Below, one piece after another: positions 46,299 through 57,814 of a DNA stretch of 64,000 nt; position 1 is the first letter of the stretch, and each line of letters begins with the position of its first letter. The stretch spans positions 2,090,501 through 2,154,500 of the forward strand of contig CM043954.1 of the NCBI GenBank assembly GCA_014529385.2. Direction: 5' to 3'. Position numbers and translations under genes: made by a program. Origin of the DNA: Adiantum capillus-veneris. Lineage: Eukaryota; Streptophyta; Polypodiopsida; Polypodiales; Pteridaceae. Below the pieces are notes generated by a model. It was given only the letters and a program-made list of their open reading frames with translations. It made no database searches and was not told where the DNA came from.

Positions 46299-46373
46299 AA
46301 TCCCCCCTGGAGTGATGTGGTGAACGAGAGATGGCACATGAGTAAAGGGAAGTGCCATGCCCTGAGGACAGGA

Positions 46374-49349
46374 TCAGTCCACAAAGGGGAGTAAGCCCAA
46401 AGCTTTGTAGAAAGCTTCAAGCTTCTCACGAGACAATGCCTTTGTGAAAAGATCTGCAAGGTTGTCCTGTGTTGGCACATAAGCCAAGCTGATCTCTCAT
46501 GCTGAGAGCCTCTCCCTGACATAGTGGTAATGCACCTCAATGTGCTTTGTGCGAGCATGAAAAACTGGGTTCCTCGCAACTGCCAATGCGCTCTGACTGT
46601 CAGTGTAGATAGTGTTGGCAGTGTCCTGTCCAACACCCAAATCAGCCATGAGGCGTCTGAGCCATACACACTCAACCGTAGCTGTGAAGACTGCCCTGTA
46701 CTCAGCCTCACAACTCGAAGTGGCCATAGTAGGTTGCTTCTTACTCAACCATGATATACATGAACTGCCAAGCATGAAACAAAAACCACTTATGGAAACT
46801 CGCGTGTCAAAACAACCAGCCCAATCTGAGTCCGAAAAAGCATGTAAGTCTGGCGGCAATGATCCCCCCTTGGGATAAAACAAGCCAAGATGTAAAGTGC
46901 CACTAAGGTAGCAGAAAATCCTCTTGACAGCATGCCAATGCTTAGACCCTGGGCTATGCATAAATTTGCCGACCTGTGAGACTGCAAACTAAATATCCGG
47001 CCTCGTGTTGCATACATAAATGAGGCAGCCAACAGCAGTTTGGTAAAGAGCGACATCAGCAGGATCACCAGCATCATGTAGACTCAACTTCAAACCTGTT
47101 TCCATGGGAGTGGCAATAGGTTTGCAATCCTCAAGTCCAAACTTACATAGCGATGTCTCTATGTAAATTTTTTGACACAAGGCAATACCACCATCACACT
47201 GCTTAAACTGTATACCCAAATAATGATGCAACAGCCCCAAATCTTTCATCTTGAAAGTAGAATTCAGATCAGCCTTAAATTCAACAATATGTCTCTCATT
47301 TGGTCCAGTGATCAGCAAATCATCAACCTAAAGAACCACGATGAGAAATACATCACCCTCACGCTTTACATACAATGTGCTTTCTGCTGGACTATTACGA
47401 AAGCCTTGTTTGACCAAATGAGTGTCAGCTTTCTCATACCAAGCACGAGGAGATTGCTTCAACCCATACAAAGCCTTGTTACATTTGCACACTTTGTCCT
47501 CTTGTCCTTTTATGACAAAACCGCGAGGCTGCGTTACATAAACTTCCTCAAATATGTCACCATTCAAGAAAGCAGTAACAATGTCTGATTGATGTACATC
47601 CCAACCAAAATGAGCTGCCAATGCACATAGAAAACGCACAGTAGTCATACGACAAGTGGGAGCAAAAGTCTCTTCATAATCTATGCCTTTTTGCTGTCCA
47701 TAACCCTTTGCAACAAGTCGAGCCTTATGGCGATCGATCTCACCATCCGGTTTGCGTTTCAACTTGTAAACCCACTTTGTACCAATGGCCTTTTTGCCAG
47801 GAGGCAAATCACATAAAGTCCATGTGTCATTTTCTATAAGTGCATCATATTCTGATTGCATGGCAGCCATCCAATTTACTGAATTTTGTGCTTCATCAAA
47901 AGATAGAGGCTCCTCAACATCATGTAAACTAGACACAGCCAAAGCATAACAATCTGATGCATAAGATGCATGGCGAGAGCCTGAACGAGTACGACTAGAC
48001 AAAGGTGCATCCAATTTACTATCACGCAAAGTGTGCACCAGCCATTTTGGCATACCTCTAGCCTGCTCATTTTCAGCCCTTTCCTCATCAAGTACATCAT
48101 GTACATCTGCATCACTAATAGACTGATCTGTAACATTTTCAGAAACCCCCATAGGCTGTACATTTGCCTCATTGCAATTCACATTCGAACTTCCACCACT
48201 GAAAAGAGGCAACAAAGTGTCATAAATGTCCTGTGAGCTTACATTACTGTCTCTAGTATATGACAGCAAGGGCAAAACCGAATCTTCCACAAACACTACA
48301 TCTCGTGAACCCAAAATGCACTTTGTTTGTGGATGATATGACCTGTAACCTTTGCTTTCAGCACTGTAACCAACAAAAATACATTTGACAGCCTTATCAT
48401 CCAATTTTCTGTGCTGCACTTGTGGCACCAAAGCATATGCCAAACAGCCAAAAACACGCATGTGCTCAATAGAAGGCTTTCTATCATGCCATGCTTCATA
48501 TGGAGTAATAGACTGCAAAGCTTTCGTAAGACACCTGTTAAGTACATAAGTGGCACACATGATGGCCTCAAGCCAAAAAGAATGCGGTAAAGCTTGACTT
48601 GTGACCATTCATTGTGCCATTTCCGTCAACGACCTGTTTTTCCTCTCAGCAACACCATTGTGCTAAGGCGTATAAGGCACTGTACATTGGTGTTTTATCC
48701 CACGACTAGAAAGAAATGCATTAAATTCATGAGACATATACTCCCCCCCTCGATCGGAACGGAGGGTGCCCATAGTACATTTCGAGACATTTTCAGCCAT
48801 AGCCAGAAATTGTTTGAAGCACATAAAAACTTTGGACTTCACTTTAAGCGGAAATACCCATGCATGCTTGGAGTAATCATCAATGAAAGTCACGAAGTAA
48901 AGGTAATTTCCCAAGGACGGAGTTTGCATGGGCCCACAAACATCAGTATGCACAAGATGCAACCTGCATGTGGCCCGAACTGAACCATCCTTTGGAAATT
49001 TAGAACGCTGCATCTTACCCAAAATACAGCCTTCACAAACATGTTTGACAGGTGCTTCAAGAGGTGGCAAAGAAGCAACCATATCAGATTTCTGCAAAGG
49101 CAGCAAACTGGCAAAATTCAGATGACCAAAACGTGCATGCCAAAGTTTTGCATCTGAAATAGCCCTTGAATCTGCAACAGCATTTGCAAAGTTTTGTCCA
49201 CACTTGTCATACAAAGTGAGCTTATACAGCACACTGCACAAAAGCCCAGATGCAACAATTTCATCACCAAAACTGAGATCATGAACTGTACATCTGTCAT
49301 CCACAAATTTGACTACAAGTCCAAGTCTAGAAAGTGCCGATACAGACAA
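46374..49349 (-). pseudogene. Copia-2 integrase-RT-RNase H, nonsense-mutated
   Basis: A single frame runs from 49349 to a final stop at 46374. Order: LWHARFGHLNFASL with CEGCILGKM (integrase zinc domain), HTDVCGPM and FIDDYSKHAWV and the late Glu motif NGVAERKNRS (integrase core), PPGKKAIGTKWVYKLK and VDDLLITGPN (RT), and SSCEAEYRAVFTATVECVWL with KHIEVHYHYVRERL (RNase H). Stops lie at 48663, 48609, 47328, 46989 and 46497. The stop at 47328 replaces the Tyr of the YVDD catalytic motif, which Copia-1 retains. In life this polyprotein copies RNA to cDNA and inserts it. Confidence 0.9.
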
Positions 49350-50659
49350 GAGATTCTTCTTGATCCAGGTACATAAAGTGCATCAACAAGTGTGAATGAA
49401 CTGCCATTAGCAGCAGTGAGCACAATCTTTCCAACTCCCTGAACTGGATAAGAGGCATTGTTGGCACAAGTGACTGAATCCCCATGAGGGACAGACTCGA
49501 GAGAGGTAAACAATTCACGATGTGAGGTAATGTGCTTTGTAGCACCACTGTCGAAATACCACACATGTGAATCTGCAGCAACTGACAAGCATGCATCATG
49601 GACAGCAGGATTGTAAGTGCACTCTGCGCTAAAAGCCCATTCTACATCAACATCAGCAACACAGTCTCCTTTCACAGAAGACTCAACAATGGCTGCATTT
49701 GTAGTGGAACCAGCATTTGCATTGGAACCACCCTCTTTCTTCTTAGCCTCTTTGGCCTTTAACTTAGGACACGACTTGATCAAGTGATCATTGGCTTTAC
49801 AATAATGGCAACGCATCTTCTTTTTGCCCTTATCACCAGAATTTCCAGACGAAGTACTGCCAGCAGAAGCATTAGGAACATAATGTTTGCCACTCACACC
49901 AGAACCATAAGAAGTGGCAGCATTGCTGTTACCACCCTTTCTTTGAGAAGCAATAAAAGCCTCTTCAACTGCACGCTGTCTAGTCCTGTTTTTTCTGGAC
50001 AGTGACTCTTACAACAGCAATGTGCATAATGCATCAAACTTGACAACTTCTGGATTTCCTTGGGTCATCAGTCTCCAAGTACTAGCAAAAGTCTGGTAGG
50101 AATCTGGTAAGGCATCAAGAACAGTCTGCACAAGGGAACTGTCTGAAATGACTTCACCTGCATAAATAAGCTGCTCATTGATATCCTTGACACTAGCAAG
50201 GAAAGTGTCCATATCATCTTCCTCATGCATAATCTTCGACTCCAGCTCTTTACGCAGCAAAGCAATTTTAGCCTCATTGCGGCTTGCATAAAGACCTGCT
50301 AAAATATCCCAAGCCTGTTTTGCAGATTTTGCTGAACGGATGTGAGGAACAATGGTGCGCTTCACAGACAATGCAATCAATGCATGAGCCTACGCATCCT
50401 TAACATCCCAACGAGCTTGTTCTGCCGTAGGCAAAACAACTCTAACAGCTACAATCCTTGCAGCAAGACCTGCAACATCCTCAACATCGCCTACATCCTC
50501 AGAACCAGGACGTGCATCAATGCCCTGCACAATGTTCCAGACACCCTTTGACACAAGAACATGTTGCATCATATAAGCCCACATAGGGTAGTTGTCCCCA
50601 TCCAACCTGTCCTCAGCAGCAAACATCTTGAACACATCTGTGTTGTTGTTGTCAGCCAT
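49313..50659 (-). pseudogene. Copia-2 gag-protease, nonsense-mutated
   Basis: One frame runs from ATG 50659 (MADNNNTDVFKMFAAEDRLD) to 49313 with stops at 50390 and 50009. Gag includes AWDILAGLYASRNEAKIALL and the knuckle CHYCKANDHLIKSC (CX2CX4HX4C intact; about 49810-49770). The protease catalytic site is WYFDSGATKHIT (about 49560-49525). A one-base deletion near 49365 shifts the frame at LYVPG. At the first stop, Copia-1 has CAG for Gln, so a C-to-T change is directly visible by comparison. Confidence 0.88.
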
Positions 50660-51021
50660 GGTAAATGTTGCACCTGATGTGAAAACTGCCCGAAAATAGG
50701 AGAAACGGAGTGGGAACAACCTGTGCTATATAGCACAAACCGTAGAAGGCTATAAGGCACCTGTTATGCTGAAAACGGCACTGACAAAAATTTTGCACAA
50801 AATGACGATATAGCCTGTGCAGTACTGCCTGTAGTGGAAACGGAGGCCGAAATGAGCCCAAATCAAAATTCTAAGCAGACCGAGCTCCTCGAGCTCGCCC
50901 AAAAATTTTGTCGACCTGCGAACGCTCACCAAAGCTCACTGAAATCGGAGAAAGTGAGCAGGCGTGTGCTGGAGCAGCTGGCGACTAAGCGCGGGAGGAC
51001 GTGACCTGCTCTGATACCAAT

Positions 51022-51248
51022 TGTTGGAATTAGGATTGCAGAGAAACACACACAGCTTGGAGAAGACGAAGGAAGCTCAAGGCACACAATAGAGAGTGTA
51101 TTACTTAGTGTGCTATGGAAAGATAGATAGCCCTAGAGTGATGGGCGTATATACAATGCACGGGGGGAAAAACCTCCTAAAGAGGGAAAAAATGCCCCGA
51201 CGGTCCTAGTGTGTTCACACACATCACTACCACATGTATATGGTAACA
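51022..51248 (-). repeat. Copia-2 5' LTR
   Basis: 227 bp. The bordering primer-binding site reads ATTGGTATCAGAGCAGG in element orientation. Confidence 0.95.
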
Positions 51249-51253
51249 CATAC

Positions 51254-52341
51254 AATAAGAAAGTCAAGTATAAATCCCATGCTTGTCATTATGCAAGGAA
51301 AAGAAGGATTTCATAATCTACTCTTCATGGAGTAAAAATGTATTTATGTTGGCCTACCATGAAAAGGAAACATACCATGAAAAGTAAACATACCATGAAG
51401 AGTATGTTTCAAAATGCATGGTATGCCAAAAGTCAAAATTTGACCGAGGGAAGCAACTTAAATTGTTTAAGTCGACAGGATTAGCAAGAAAACACACTCT
51501 ATGCCCATCAAAAAGACTATTAAGGCACATCAAACGGGAACCCTCTTCGGATCTCAAATTTTCAAGTATCATGGCTTGCCAACATCCATGGTGTCGGACA
51601 AAGATCCTAAAATGAATAGCAATTTTTGGAAGGGTCTCTTTGAGAGTCTAGGAATTAGATTAAATTTCTCTTTTGTCCTATCCACAAACAGATTAACAAA
51701 GTGAAATAACTAATCTAAGGATTCTTGATCTACTAAAAGCCTATGTCATAAAAGTAGATCAAAGTTCAATGAGAGAAGTACCTATTTCTTATAGAGTATA
51801 CATACAATGACATTGTACATACTTCTATGGGGAAAGTACCTTTTGAGGATAAAGAGGAAATATCCAAAAGTCCCTTACTACTTAAAGTACATGGGAAGAT
51901 CTTCACTGTTGATGAATCTAGCCAAGACTTACAAGAATCTTTTCCAAAGATTAAAAAGGTTATATTCATCTCATAGCAAAGTCAAAAAGGACTACTGCTA
52001 ATAAGAATAGAAGAGCCTTAGCCTTTAAGGGAAATGATTGGGTCTTGGTAAAGTTTCTCAAGGCTCATCTAAGGCATACTATGGGTAAGAATCCTACAGG
52101 CCATCAAGAGTATTATGCTAAACTAGCAAAAAGATACTATGGTCCTTTAAAAAAATATATCTTAAGCCAATTAATGAGATGTATTGTTAGTTAAAGTTGT
52201 CCAATCATTGGCTCATTCACAATGCTAACCATGGGAGCCTACTCAAGCCTTACAAAGGAGAGCCACCTTACAAAGATCAAGAAGAGGTGTTGCATTCCAA
52301 ATTGGTTCTTCAACATGAAGACAAGGTACTAAGAAACGGTA
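51254..52341 (+). pseudogene. Gypsy integrase, resumed after Copia-2
   Basis: The zinc domain reads CMVCQKSKFDRGK (51416-51455). The core reads FKYHGLPTSMVSDKDPKMNS (51560-51620) and FWKGLFESLGIRLNFS. The C-terminal part reads NDWVLVKFLKAHLR, EYYAKLAKRYYGPL (52030-52145), then HGSLLKPYKGEPPYK and HEDKVLRNG up to 52341. Several frames are used. The frame is cut at 52341 by the DNA transposon and continues at 63143. Confidence 0.85.
52333..52341. other. 9-bp target-site duplication, left copy
   Basis: GAAACGGTA here and GAAATGGTA at 63134-63142 (one mismatch) flank the DNA transposon. Nine base pairs is the usual duplication of Mutator-like elements. Confidence 0.85.
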
Positions 52342-52434
52342 GGGGGATATTTTTGGGCGAGCAGTTTTCGACAAGCGCTTTTTAGGAATCAGGTGAGCAT
52401 ATTCCTAAAAAGATTCTCCCTTCCTCTTTGTGGA

Positions 52435-52490
<56 letters not shown>
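52342..52490 (+). repeat. Left terminal inverted repeat and CT tract
   Basis: 52342-about 52430 pairs with 63048-63133 in inverse orientation. It shares GGGCGAGCA, AGCGCTTTTTA, GAATC and a spaced GAGC.ATTC. It is followed by (CT)n 52438-52489 and a short (GA)n 52492-52510 that can fold back on it. Confidence 0.85.
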
Positions 52491-52492
<2 letters not shown>

Positions 52493-52638
52493 GAGAGAGA
52501 GAGAGAGAGAACTATAGGTATGTAAGCTAGACAAATTGTTTCAAAAACAATATAAACAGGGGTACTTAAAACAAGAACTCCCATTAAAAATAAAAAAGTT
52601 ACATTTTATTAAACTTGCATTACATAAACAAGAAGTGT

Positions 52639-52977
52639 TCATTTGTTGGAAGGCCCGGTTTTAGTAGTTGATGTGCTACCTTCGATTGGCATATTAAGAT
52701 TCACCACGTTGCTTAGCTGCTGCCTCATTTCCTCCTCATCCTCTTCTGTGATGAGCCCAATTTTCTTCCAGCAAGAGAAAGCTAGTTGTCCCGTCTCGTT
52801 CAAATTGATTAAGCTCCACATATTGAGTTCCTTGCGGCATTGATAGAGGCGATACACATTGATGGTTGCCTTGAGAGCCTGACGAAACCAGTCGGCTCCA
52901 TACAATGCCTCTCCATTTGGAATGGCTTCCATGGCATCCCAGGCAGACTTTATTTTACTCGCAAGATTGTCGGACAT
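52639..52977 (-). CDS. 112-aa protein of unknown function in transposon
   Basis: An intact frame starts at ATG 52977 (MSDNLASKIKSAWDAMEAIP) and stops at 52639. The protein is predicted largely helical and acidic towards the end (EEDEEEMRQQLSNVV), with a Ser/Thr/Lys tail and Trp residues spaced through the first 80 positions. It has no signal peptide or membrane segment. It lies 290 bp downstream of the transposase gene on the same strand, so it could share a transcript. Because it is undamaged while its neighbours are broken, it may be a real short gene or simply a small target for mutation. No family is recognised. Confidence 0.5.
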   Translation of the reverse strand: MSDNLASKIKSAWDAMEAIPNGEALYGADWFRQALKATINVYRLYQCRKELNMWSLINLNETGQLAFSCWKKIGLITEEDEEEMRQQLSNVVNLNMPIEGSTSTTKTGPSNK

Positions 52978-53266
52978 AGTGAAAGAGGGAGAGGTGTGCT
53001 AGGAAGCTAGTGGACGCTTTCACAAAAAATAACTCAAGTTATGGCAATTTATAGCCACTGTGGTAATATTATATTATTTTATACATGATTTGACACATAA
53101 ACAACCAGTACTCAAACATGAAAAAAAGTTGCAAATGAATGTATCCCAATGTGACCATCCTAAGATAAAATTAGAAAGTAGTACAATTGTTTAGGTAAAG
53201 TATACTAAGAAGAAGTGAGCATTGTCAAATGCTATGCATCCATGCCTGGATAAGTCCAGCTTTGAC

Positions 53267-56200
53267 TTAGTACCCGAAGATATCAACATCTGTCAGGATT
53301 GGTTGATGGATAAACATGTTCTCATTTTGGCTTAGCCCTAGCACACGCAGATAAATAAAATACAAATGTTTACATGCAAGATATGGTTTTTTCTTTGACA
53401 CCCGTTCCATGAAGTCTGGGCATGTGCACGATGGCTGGTTGCTAATACAAACTTTGTACATCCCGACATGACCATCTTCACTGTTCATCTCTAGTTTGAA
53501 GACCTCACTAACACCATCTGATGCACATATCTCTTCTACGGCCTTCGCTCTCAGGGCTAGTGCTAGACTGATCTTGCAAGCAGCATCCTCGAAAATGGAA
53601 GTTCGATACCGTACACGTAGACCATCTCGCACTGTGGCTCTTGCACTGCCTTCAGGAGTGGATGCATCTTTTGACTTGAAAGGAGAGTTTGTCATATTTT
53701 GATCTTGAGCAACTGGGGTTACATTACATACTCCTTCTTTGCTTAGCTCCACTTGATACCCCCCTTCATGCAATATTTGCACCTCATCCTCCGATAGGTT
53801 GGTGCCCACATGCACAGGCCAAGTGTGTGGTGGATGAAGAGGCTGCGGCTCAATGTTCTGGTCTATTATATGACAATGCAAGACATGATCCGGAAAAAAC
53901 CAAAACCATTGACGCACCACACCATTTGGATGTTTTCGATATCCTTCAAACGATGGGGCTGGTATACCAAGGCTAGAACCTGCTATACTGCATCCACACC
54001 TGCGTCCGCCTCTTGGTGTGCCGCTACATGTGACCCTACTACCTTGTGGAGCTCCACGTATGGCCCACATTGCCTCATTGACCTTGCGCTCAACTACATA
54101 CTGCCCACTAGAACCTATACTTCGTTTTGGGGTTTGTGATATCCCTTCTTCTGCAAAGTTGATCTTATGTGGTCTTCCACACTTCTTGCGATCTTTGGTG
54201 ACCGAGTTGTACTCAGGCCTATGTGATGCATCATCTTCCACGTTGATAACCTCATTTGGCTTCCGTTTTTGCCTTGATGTCTCCTTATCTCCTGTTAATG
54301 GAGTTGGTTGTTTATACATTGGAGTGCCCTCAGTAGCCGCATTCACTGCTCTAATCACTTGGCTAGGACATTTTTCATGGCGTTCCGTAAGCTTTTGTAT
54401 TGATGGACCCTTCCCAATGTGTTTTCCATGGCTGTATGAAATGGCCTTTGTGCTCTGTAAGATGGAATTTGCAAGGTCGGTTGTACATGCATCATATAAT
54501 GATATGTGTTTACGGAAACCCTCCCCTGCTAGCCAGCTGCCATGCTTGCTCTCCGCAAGGTTAGTGCGTGGAGTGTTTGGTCCATCAGAGCTACTTTCTA
54601 CGCATGTCATAATGCCACCCCAATGTGCAATACGAATTTCCCACCAACTAAGCCATGAATCCATGTATGGAATGTTACCGTCTATGCAATGACCATTACG
54701 CCACCATTGGCGTATCAGACGAGCCTCTGCTGCTGCTGCCTCTTTTGTTGGTGCTTGCCTCCACTTCTCACACATTTCTTTGTGTGTGTGTTGAGAAGCT
54801 TGCACCACATACTTCATTGTGTGTTGATTCAAGCTTTGCTTCCAATGGAAAAGACAAGAACGCTCTCGGCCGCTCATTGTATTGGTCTTGTCACCACCAT
54901 TGAAAACAATTCGAACTGCATTCCAATTTGCTTGAGCTTCATCAGCCATGTAGCCAAAGAAATTTGCTTTGTCACACCCACATGATATCATTACATCATT
55001 AAGGCACTCCCAAAACAAACATTGCGTTTCCATGTCTTCCTGTTTCATTTCACAAGTTGCAATAGTCAAAAGGTCCTGCATGCTGCAAACAAATTGTTTT
55101 AGAGAGAGTAAATGGAAAGCCACAAAGCTCTTAAGATAGTCCATGTACCTTGGATCATAGACATGACAGGCCATAGTCACCCAATCGTTAACACGTCTGG
55201 TGTGATCAAATTGGATCCACGCACATCAAAGATCACCATCCTGGTCTTGTCTCATTCGGTTGACTAGGTCCACACCGGATGCCGGACCAATTGTGGACAT
55301 TCTGAAGACATACATTTCTCCCCCTCCATACCTTGACCAGGAAACCGGCTTCCATGGAGAGACTCATATGTGCAGTCTCGCTTCAGTTTTAGGAGTGCAT
55401 CAATGCCAAAATATTCTTTGTCAACCCCTCTACGTAAAATAGATACTGACCTCCGAAACCTGCCAATGTTAAAAGTGTTTAGATTAAAAAATAATTTAGC
55501 ATAGAGTTTTGCATCGAAATAAGAATCTACGAAATGCTCATACCAGTTATCTTGCACCAACGGGCCCAACTCCTCAACGATTGCAAATAGTTGTTGCTCA
55601 CCTAAAATACCTTCGTTGGTGTTGTTGCGAAGAAGTGTTGTACTTATAATTTCTTTTGCCAAACACATTTGAACCTTCCTGGCTCCTGCGTGTGGGTCAA
55701 CAGTCAAAATCCTTTGCACCATCAACTTGGTGTTGTCCGTTAGTGTTTTGGATGTGCCGCTATGCACATCGTGTCGATGTGTGCCACGATGAATCATGAC
55801 TCTAGTGGCAGTCTCATCGGATGGCATGACATAGTATACTACACAATCACATGTTGCAATACAAAAAGCAATTACCTTACAAAAATGGCATGTAAGGCTC
55901 TTATCTCCAATCTTACAATATTTCCCAGGTCCAGTTGCTTTTTGTATGTACCCGTTGAAATGACTTGTATTGGGAATATGGTAATTAACCAAGCGGACAC
56001 ATTGTTCATTCATGCACTTGAGAGATCCTATGCAATGACTAAGATGCACTACACCTGCAAATACAATATTGGATGTAGTAGGCTTCGACCACAAATGAGG
56101 ATCATACTTATGCTCTATCGCATCCATATGGTGCAGCTTTCCCATGGTAGGTGGAAATTCTAGAATGAGATTGCCATTGTAAGACCTTGGAATCTCTGTA

Positions 56201-56671
56201 ACTTGTTCCACTACTTTGATTTGCATTAACAGCTTTGTCAATGTGCCCTTCTTCTCGGCCTGTAAGAGCTTTTGTCTTAAACTCCTTTTGAAGCTGTTTA
56301 AGGGCAAAACTCGAGGGGGGGTACATAGATCTATTAAACTCCTTCGGACCGAATTGCATCTTTGACGGACTATCCACAATGGAAATAGGAATCATGCTAG
56401 GTGAGCCGGCATACTGTGTTTGATGAGATACGTTGACTTTGTATTTACATGAAAGCTGCTCATCCAATACATAGATGAATTCACCCAAATTGTTGAGAGT
56501 CCTCTCAAGAGGCAAATTCATTTCAATATCACTTACTTCGATAACAGCATCTAAAGTTGTAAATTGCATTGGAGAAATTAATTCTAAAAGAAATGATTCA
56601 GATATTATGAATTTACCATTGTAAAAAGGATAAGAAAACTCTTTACCCAAGAAATATAAAGAGCAAGCCAT
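53267..56671 (-). pseudogene. Mutator-like DDE transposase with SWIM zinc finger, broken
   Basis: The N-terminal part (56671-about 56300) starts at ATG with MACSLYFLGKEF. A shift moves to another frame (about 56300-55320) containing a Cys/His-rich DNA-binding-like segment (CMNEQCVRLVNYH, CHFCK, IHRGTHRHDVHSG). Near 55320, in a G5 run, the frame shifts again to GPASGVDLVNRM, a stop TGA (about 55218), CAWIQFDHTRRVNDW (probable first catalytic Asp) and then the long frame 55180-53267. This holds GYMADEAQANWNAVRIVF (second Asp region), SCLFHWKQSL (C..H insert) and RTNLAESKHGSW (catalytic Glu). The SWIM finger CTCPDF...LACKHL lies near the C-terminus. The family cuts transposon ends in the nucleus. 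Two frameshifts and one stop make it inactive; introns could explain part of this. Confidence 0.82.
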
Positions 56672-57214
56672 AATAATATGCTAAGCAAATAATTAAGCAC
56701 AAGATCACACTGTATAAGCTAAAACAAATTGATTATATACTCACGTCTAATAAGTAGCCGTTATAAATTTAAAATTAATATTATTTTATTAAATTAAGAT
56801 ATTAATATTAAAAAATATAAAAAATTTAAAAAATTTTACAAAATATTTGTTTGTGACTCTGTGTGTGATCACAGGCTGGAGCGTTTTGCGTGGACGAAAG
56901 CAAGGCACTAACGCAAGATGATCCTTTTGTTGTTGCATTCCCCTAGAAAGAGGCAGGCGTAGAAGAGAAAGGTTCGTAATTCCACCAAAATCAGTAGAGT
57001 TACAACCCACCCAAAAAAGTTTGTTGAAGTCATGTTAACCGTTGCCAATGTGAATGTCCTCTTGATTGAGTATGCAGTGTAAGCTTTGTTTTATCTCTAC
57101 GAAATTCGAGAAAATGATTCTCTGTAGTAGGCGTCTCCAATTTTGAGCCCAATTTTAATTAGGTATGTTAGACAAAGTTAGGCAGCTTTATTTATGAAAT
57201 CCATCTATTGGTTG
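56672..57214. other. AT-rich leader of the transposase gene
   Basis: Very AT-rich from 56760 to 56850, otherwise ordinary. It should hold the transposase promoter. No specific element is called. Confidence 0.4.
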
Positions 57215-57394
57215 GAAAACTTGAGGGGGCGGGATGAGACGGGGGCGGGCGGAGGCCGTAGGTTGGGTTTGGGGGGGGGGCGGGGTGGGGCGGGGACGGG
57301 CGGAGGCCGCAGGTTAGGTTTGGGGGGGGGCGGGGGGGACGTGGGCGCAGGAGCGGAGGCGGGGGCGGGGACGGGGACGGGGCCGCAGGTTGGG

Positions 57395-57429
<35 letters not shown>

Positions 57430-57665
57430 TGGGCGCAGGAGCGGAGGCGGGGGCAAGATTAGGGGGGGAGGGGGATGAGCGGACTCGCCCATGGCTGTGG
57501 ACGCAGGAGCGGAGGCGGGGGCGGGCGGAGGCCGCAGGTTGTGTTTGGGGGGGGGGGGGGGGGGGGGGGCGCAGGAGCGGAGGCGGCGGGGCCGGGGCCG
57601 CAGGTTGGGTTAGGGGGGGGGGGGGGCGTGGGCGCAGGAGCGGAGACGGGGGCGAGATGAGGGGG
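57215..57665 (+). repeat. Extreme G-rich tract (quadruplex-prone)
   Basis: The plus strand is mostly runs of G broken by GCGGAGGC and GCAGGTTGGGTT words, with pure G runs up to about 30 (57399-57427). The words GGCGCAGGAGCGGAGGC and GGCCGCAGGTTGGGTT repeat five or more times, so it is a G-rich minisatellite. Open frames here encode only Gly/Ala or Pro repeats. Confidence 0.9.
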
Positions 57666-57814
57666 GGAGGGGGAGGAGCGGACTCGCCCATGGCCAGCGC
57701 GTTGGCCACGGGCGGGCACACGCACCACACGGGAGCGTGTGCCCACCCATGGCCAACGCGCTGGCCATGGGCGCCTCTGCCTCTGGCCAATGCGTGGCCA
57801 GAGGCAGAGGCGCC

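Larger units (their letters stand above)
46072..51248 (-). mobile_element. Copia-2: near-complete Ty1/copia retrotransposon
   Basis: Identical 227-bp LTRs in layout (46072-46298 and 51022-51248) are flanked by an exact 5-bp duplication CATAC (46067-46071 and 51249-51253). The primer-binding site (minus strand, next to 51021) and polypurine tract (46299-46310) are in place. I count four differences between the LTRs, so it is younger than Copia-1. It belongs to the same family as Copia-1 and sits inside the gypsy pol gene between RNase H and integrase. Gag-pol carries about seven stops and one frameshift. Confidence 0.96.
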
